In this document: one piece after another, positions 12,550 to 15,122 of the stretch | Layout of the letters: every line of letters begins with the position of its first letter | Position numbering within the stretch: the stretch's first letter is position 1 | NCBI GenBank assembly: GCA_937927525.1 | Contig: CALBDR010000246.1 | Location: 1-15,122, forward strand | Reading direction: 5' to 3' | DNA length: 15,122 nt | Source of the DNA: an uncultured Candidatus Melainabacteria bacterium | GTDB taxonomy: Bacteria; Cyanobacteriota; Vampirovibrionia; LMEP-6097 | Translations under genes and position numbers: made by a program | The notes under the pieces: model-generated | Seen by the model: the letters and a program-made list of their open reading frames with translations, nothing else | Databases searched by the model: none | Told to the model about the DNA's origin: nothing

Positions 12550-14526
12550 ATGCAAGCAAAATTTGACATAGTTGTAATAGGTGGAGGTCATGCTGGCTCA
12601 GAAGCAGCTCATGCTGCTGCAAGGCTCGGTCTTAAAACACTTTTACTTACTAACAATATCGACCAAATAGCATCTATGCCATGTAATCCTGCTGTTGGTG
12701 GTCCTGGAAAGTCTCAACTCGTAAAAGAAATAGATGCATTAGGTGGAATTATGGGGCTTGCTGCTGATGCTACTTATCTTCAAATGAAGACTTTAAATTC
12801 TAGTAAAGGTCCTGCGACTAGATCTTTAAGGGCGCAGTCAGATAAAAAACAATATTCAGCTTGGGTTAGACAGTATTTAGAAAAATTACCGAATCTTACT
12901 TTGTATCAGTCTTCGGCTAAGACGATTATTTTTGATGAGCACGATTCTCATAAAGTTATCGGTGTCCAGACTAGCTTAGATGAGCAAATTTTTGCTGAAG
13001 CGGTTATCTTAACAGCTGGAACATTTTTGGAAGGAAGAACCTTTACTGGGCATAAATTTGAAAGCTCTGGAAGAGCTGGTGAAAAGCCTTCTCTAGGCTT
13101 ATCACCTCAGATTTCAAGTCTAGGGTTGAAAACGGGACGTCTTAAAACTGGAACTCCTCCTAGGATAGATAGAAAGACCATAGATTTTTCTAAACTTGAA
13201 CTCGCTCCTGGAGATGAAGAGCTGAACTTCTTTTCGTTCTTACCTCATAGACCTATTCGCCGTCAATATCCATGTCATATAACTAGAACTAATGCGAATA
13301 CCCATGAAGTAATCATGAATAACTTAGATAAGTCACCTATGTATTCAGGTGCTATAGATGCTAACGGTCCTAGGTATTGCCCTTCTATTGAAGATAAAGT
13401 GGTCAGATTTCCTCATAACCCTTCTCATCATTTCTTTTTAGAACCTGAAGGATTAGATACTCATGAAATCTATTTACAGGGATGTAGTACTAGCTTACCT
13501 ATAGATGTTCAATGGCAGATTGTTAAATCTTTGCCTGGCTTAGAGAATGCCTGGATCACTCGCCCAGCTTATGCTGTCGAGTATGATTATTTCCCTGGTA
13601 TCCAGTTTAAGCATAGCTTTGAGGCTAAGGGTTTAGATAGTTTATTTGTTGCAGGGCAAGTCTTAGGAACCAGTGGTTATGAAGAAGCTGCTTCACAAGG
13701 GCTTATGGCTGGAATTAATGCTGCGATAAAAGTCGCTCTAAGAAAGTCTGAGGCTGAATTTAATGCTCTAGATTTAACTGATAATTTTAAAGCTTATATA
13801 AAAGAAAATTCTGAATTTACTTTAGGGCGTGATTCTAGTTATATTGGGACTTTAGTAGATGACTTAGTTACTAAAGAAATTAGTGATCCTTATAGAATGA
13901 TGACATCTAGATCTGAGTATAGATTAGTTCTGAGACAGGATAATGCTGATCAGCGTTTGACTCCACTCGGTTATGAACTCGGATTAGTCGATGAATATAG
14001 ATGGAATATTTATGAGACAAAAAGAAAGCGTATGGATAAAGAGCTTAACTTTGCTTTTTACGCAAAGTTCTCTGGTGAAAATGTTCCTAAAGGTTTAGAT
14101 ATAAAAGGTTCTAATAGAATTACTCTAGAAGCTTTGCTCAAAAAACAGGATTTCACCTGGGAGGATTTAAAAGGGATAAATTTTGAAGAAGCTTTAGCTG
14201 AAGATGATAAGCGTAGGCTCAAGCGTGATGAAAGATTTCTAAAAAAAATTGAGTATCCTTTTGAATTAGAAACTCATATTAAGTACCAGGGCTACATAGA
14301 TAGACAAATGCTTCAGATCAGGGATGTGCAGAAGCGTGAAAATATTAAAATCCCAGCAGGTTTTGATTTTAAAAATTGTGAGATTTTAAGTTTAGAAGCT
14401 AGGGATAAATTAGATAAGGTACAACCCTTAACCATAGGTCAGGCGTCTAGAGTGGGGGGCATTAGTCCTAGTGATATTACTAGTCTACTTATTAGCTTAG
14501 AGGCTAAGAAAAAAGAGAGGGTCTAG
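12550..14526 (+). CDS. mnmG: tRNA uridine-5-carboxymethylaminomethyl modification enzyme MnmG (GidA)
   Basis: FAD enzyme that, with MnmE, adds the carboxymethylaminomethyl group to wobble uridine 34 of tRNAs. The N-terminal dinucleotide fold FDIVVIGGGHAGSEAAHAAA (5-24) is followed by MPCNPAVGGPGKSQLVKEID (43-62) with Cys45, LNSSKGPATRSLRAQSDKKQ (82-101), and GRLKTGTPPRID. Cys277 in RYCPSIEDK is the second conserved cysteine. GTSGYEEAASQGLMAG (about 373-388) closes the FAD region, and the helical C-terminal domain ends in LTIGQASRVGGISPSDI. At 658 residues it is slightly longer than the usual 620-640. These signatures separate it from the folate-dependent TrmFO. The start ATG has no Shine-Dalgarno. 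It converges with fpg with a 7-bp gap. Confidence 0.97.
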   Translation: MQAKFDIVVIGGGHAGSEAAHAAARLGLKTLLLTNNIDQIASMPCNPAVGGPGKSQLVKEIDALGGIMGLAADATYLQMKTLNSSKGPATRSLRAQSDKKQYSAWVRQYLEKLPNLTLYQSSAKTIIFDEHDSHKVIGVQTSLDEQIFAEAVILTAGTFLEGRTFTGHKFESSGRAGEKPSLGLSPQISSLGLKTGRLKTGTPPRIDRKTIDFSKLELAPGDEELNFFSFLPHRPIRRQYPCHITRTNANTHEVIMNNLDKSPMYSGAIDANGPRYCPSIEDKVVRFPHNPSHHFFLEPEGLDTHEIYLQGCSTSLPIDVQWQIVKSLPGLENAWITRPAYAVEYDYFPGIQFKHSFEAKGLDSLFVAGQVLGTSGYEEAASQGLMAGINAAIKVALRKSEAEFNALDLTDNFKAYIKENSEFTLGRDSSYIGTLVDDLVTKEISDPYRMMTSRSEYRLVLRQDNADQRLTPLGYELGLVDEYRWNIYETKRKRMDKELNFAFYAKFSGENVPKGLDIKGSNRITLEALLKKQDFTWEDLKGINFEEALAEDDKRRLKRDERFLKKIEYPFELETHIKYQGYIDRQMLQIRDVQKRENIKIPAGFDFKNCEILSLEARDKLDKVQPLTIGQASRVGGISPSDITSLLISLEAKKKERV

Positions 14527-14533
14527 TATTAAT

Positions 14534-15122
14534 CTAGCTTTGACACTTTTTACAGTAAAAAGTACTTCTATTATTCTGAACTATTCTTAGAATTTTATTT
14601 CCACATACGGAGCAAGGCTGTGATTCTTTCCCATAAACTTTAAAGTTAAATTGAAAGTAACCAATTTCGCCATTAGCTTTACTGTAATCTTTTAGGGTTG
14701 AACCACCAGCTGCTATAGCTTCTTTTAGAGTTTCTATAATTTCCTTGTGTAATCTTCTTATTTCTTTTATGGAAAGACTTTCTGCACTACGTTCTGGCTG
14801 AATCCCTGATTTGAATAGTGATTCACAGGCGTAAATATTACCAACACCGACTATTAATGACGAATCCATAATCGTAGCTTTAATATTTTTAACTCTTTTT
14901 CTACAGATCTTTTCTAAAGATTGCCATGTGAATTCTTCAGAGAAAGGCTCTATACCTAGTTTAGAGAATAGTTTATGTTTATTAATGTATTCAGGAGTGC
15001 TTAAAGTGAAAATTCCAAACCTTCTAGGGTCATTTAAGATTAAATACTTATTTTCTCCATTAATCAGCTTTAGCTCTATGACGATGTGATCATGTTTCTT
15101 TCGAGTGTAGCTCTCATAGTCC
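14534..15122 (-). CDS. mutM: Formamidopyrimidine-DNA glycosylase, 3' part
   Basis: Partial gene: the frame runs open to the window edge (last full codon 15119-15121), so the N-terminal catalytic proline lies outside and the ATG at 14869 is internal. Fpg/MutM removes oxidised purines such as 8-oxoguanine and cuts the abasic site. Visible features in order: KKHDHIVIEL and LNDPRRFGIF from the end of the N-terminal domain, LGIEPFSEEF, IKATIMDSSLIVGVGNIYA with the helix-two-turn-helix, AAGGSTLKDY, GYFQFNFKVYGKE, and the zinc finger C-x2-C-x16-C-x2-C (CSVC...CKKC) with the conserved Arg-Ser-Thr before the third Cys. Nei is excluded by the GGSTLKDY and zinc-finger pattern. It is convergent with mnmG. 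Confidence 0.96.
   Translation of the reverse strand, partial: DYESYTRKKHDHIVIELKLINGENKYLILNDPRRFGIFTLSTPEYINKHKLFSKLGIEPFSEEFTWQSLEKICRKRVKNIKATIMDSSLIVGVGNIYACESLFKSGIQPERSAESLSIKEIRRLHKEIIETLKEAIAAGGSTLKDYSKANGEIGYFQFNFKVYGKESQPCSVCGNKILRIVQNNRSTFYCKKCQS

Noticed and set aside
14545..14563. 19-bp perfect palindrome ACTTTTTAC-A-GTAAAAAGT near the fpg end
   Set aside because: It lies inside the fpg codons for the zinc finger, has a one-base centre and no U tract, so it is not a convincing terminator.

Overview
The window is a roughly one-third G+C bacterial chromosome segment, densely packed with genes. It mixes housekeeping functions (recO, proB, glnA, mnmG, fpg/mutM and a deoC-like gene), two flagellar export-gate genes (fliR, flhB) and several proteins I do not recognise. 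The organism looks like a flagellated, AT-rich bacterium. A non-photosynthetic relative of Cyanobacteria (Melainabacteria/Vampirovibrionia type) is my best guess. It rests on general protein character, an alpha-type GS-I and a GTA-N8-TAC palindrome between glnA and mnmG. No ribosomal RNA or other decisive marker is present, so the assignment is tentative.

Layout. 1-1765 (+): 3' part of a UvrD-type helicase fused to a PD-(D/E)XK nuclease with a likely Fe-S cysteine cluster; it is cut by the window start. 1762-3237 (-): unrecognised 491-aa protein with hydrophobic stretches, overlapping the helicase tail to tail. 3413-4495 (+): a stand-alone gene with a perfect Shine-Dalgarno and a strong terminator, encoding a CHAP-type hydrolase behind a beta-rich, PLAT-like middle region. 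4689-10163 (-): a same-strand series read as deoC-like, fliR, flhB, radical-SAM-like protein, recO and an unknown 240-aa protein. The 240-aa gene has lost its original C-terminus through a 67-bp repeat-associated insertion. 10239-11030 (+): proB without a PUA domain. 11068-12405 (-): glnA. 12550-14526 (+): mnmG. 14534-15122 (-): 3' part of fpg, cut by the window end.

How the parts relate. GlnA and ProB both use glutamate and converge on each other. RecO, Fpg and the helicase-nuclease are DNA-repair proteins. FliR and FlhB are adjacent parts of the flagellar export apparatus, but fliP/fliQ are not beside them here. Several genes lack a Shine-Dalgarno and have a -10-like box only about 8-11 nt before the start codon, which suggests leaderless or near-leaderless transcripts; the CHAP gene is the clear exception. 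Two starts (deoC-like, glnA) were moved downstream to ATG codons that fit family length.

No stretch over 300 bp lacks a gene. The longest gaps (3238-3412, 4496-4688, 7231-7364, 12406-12549) hold the promoter-like elements, terminator, repeat and palindrome listed. I saw no tRNA, rRNA, CRISPR array or transposase. The most original signals are the frameshifting repeat at 4657-4764, the palindrome at 12499-12514, the signal-less CHAP protein and the radical-SAM-like partner of recO.
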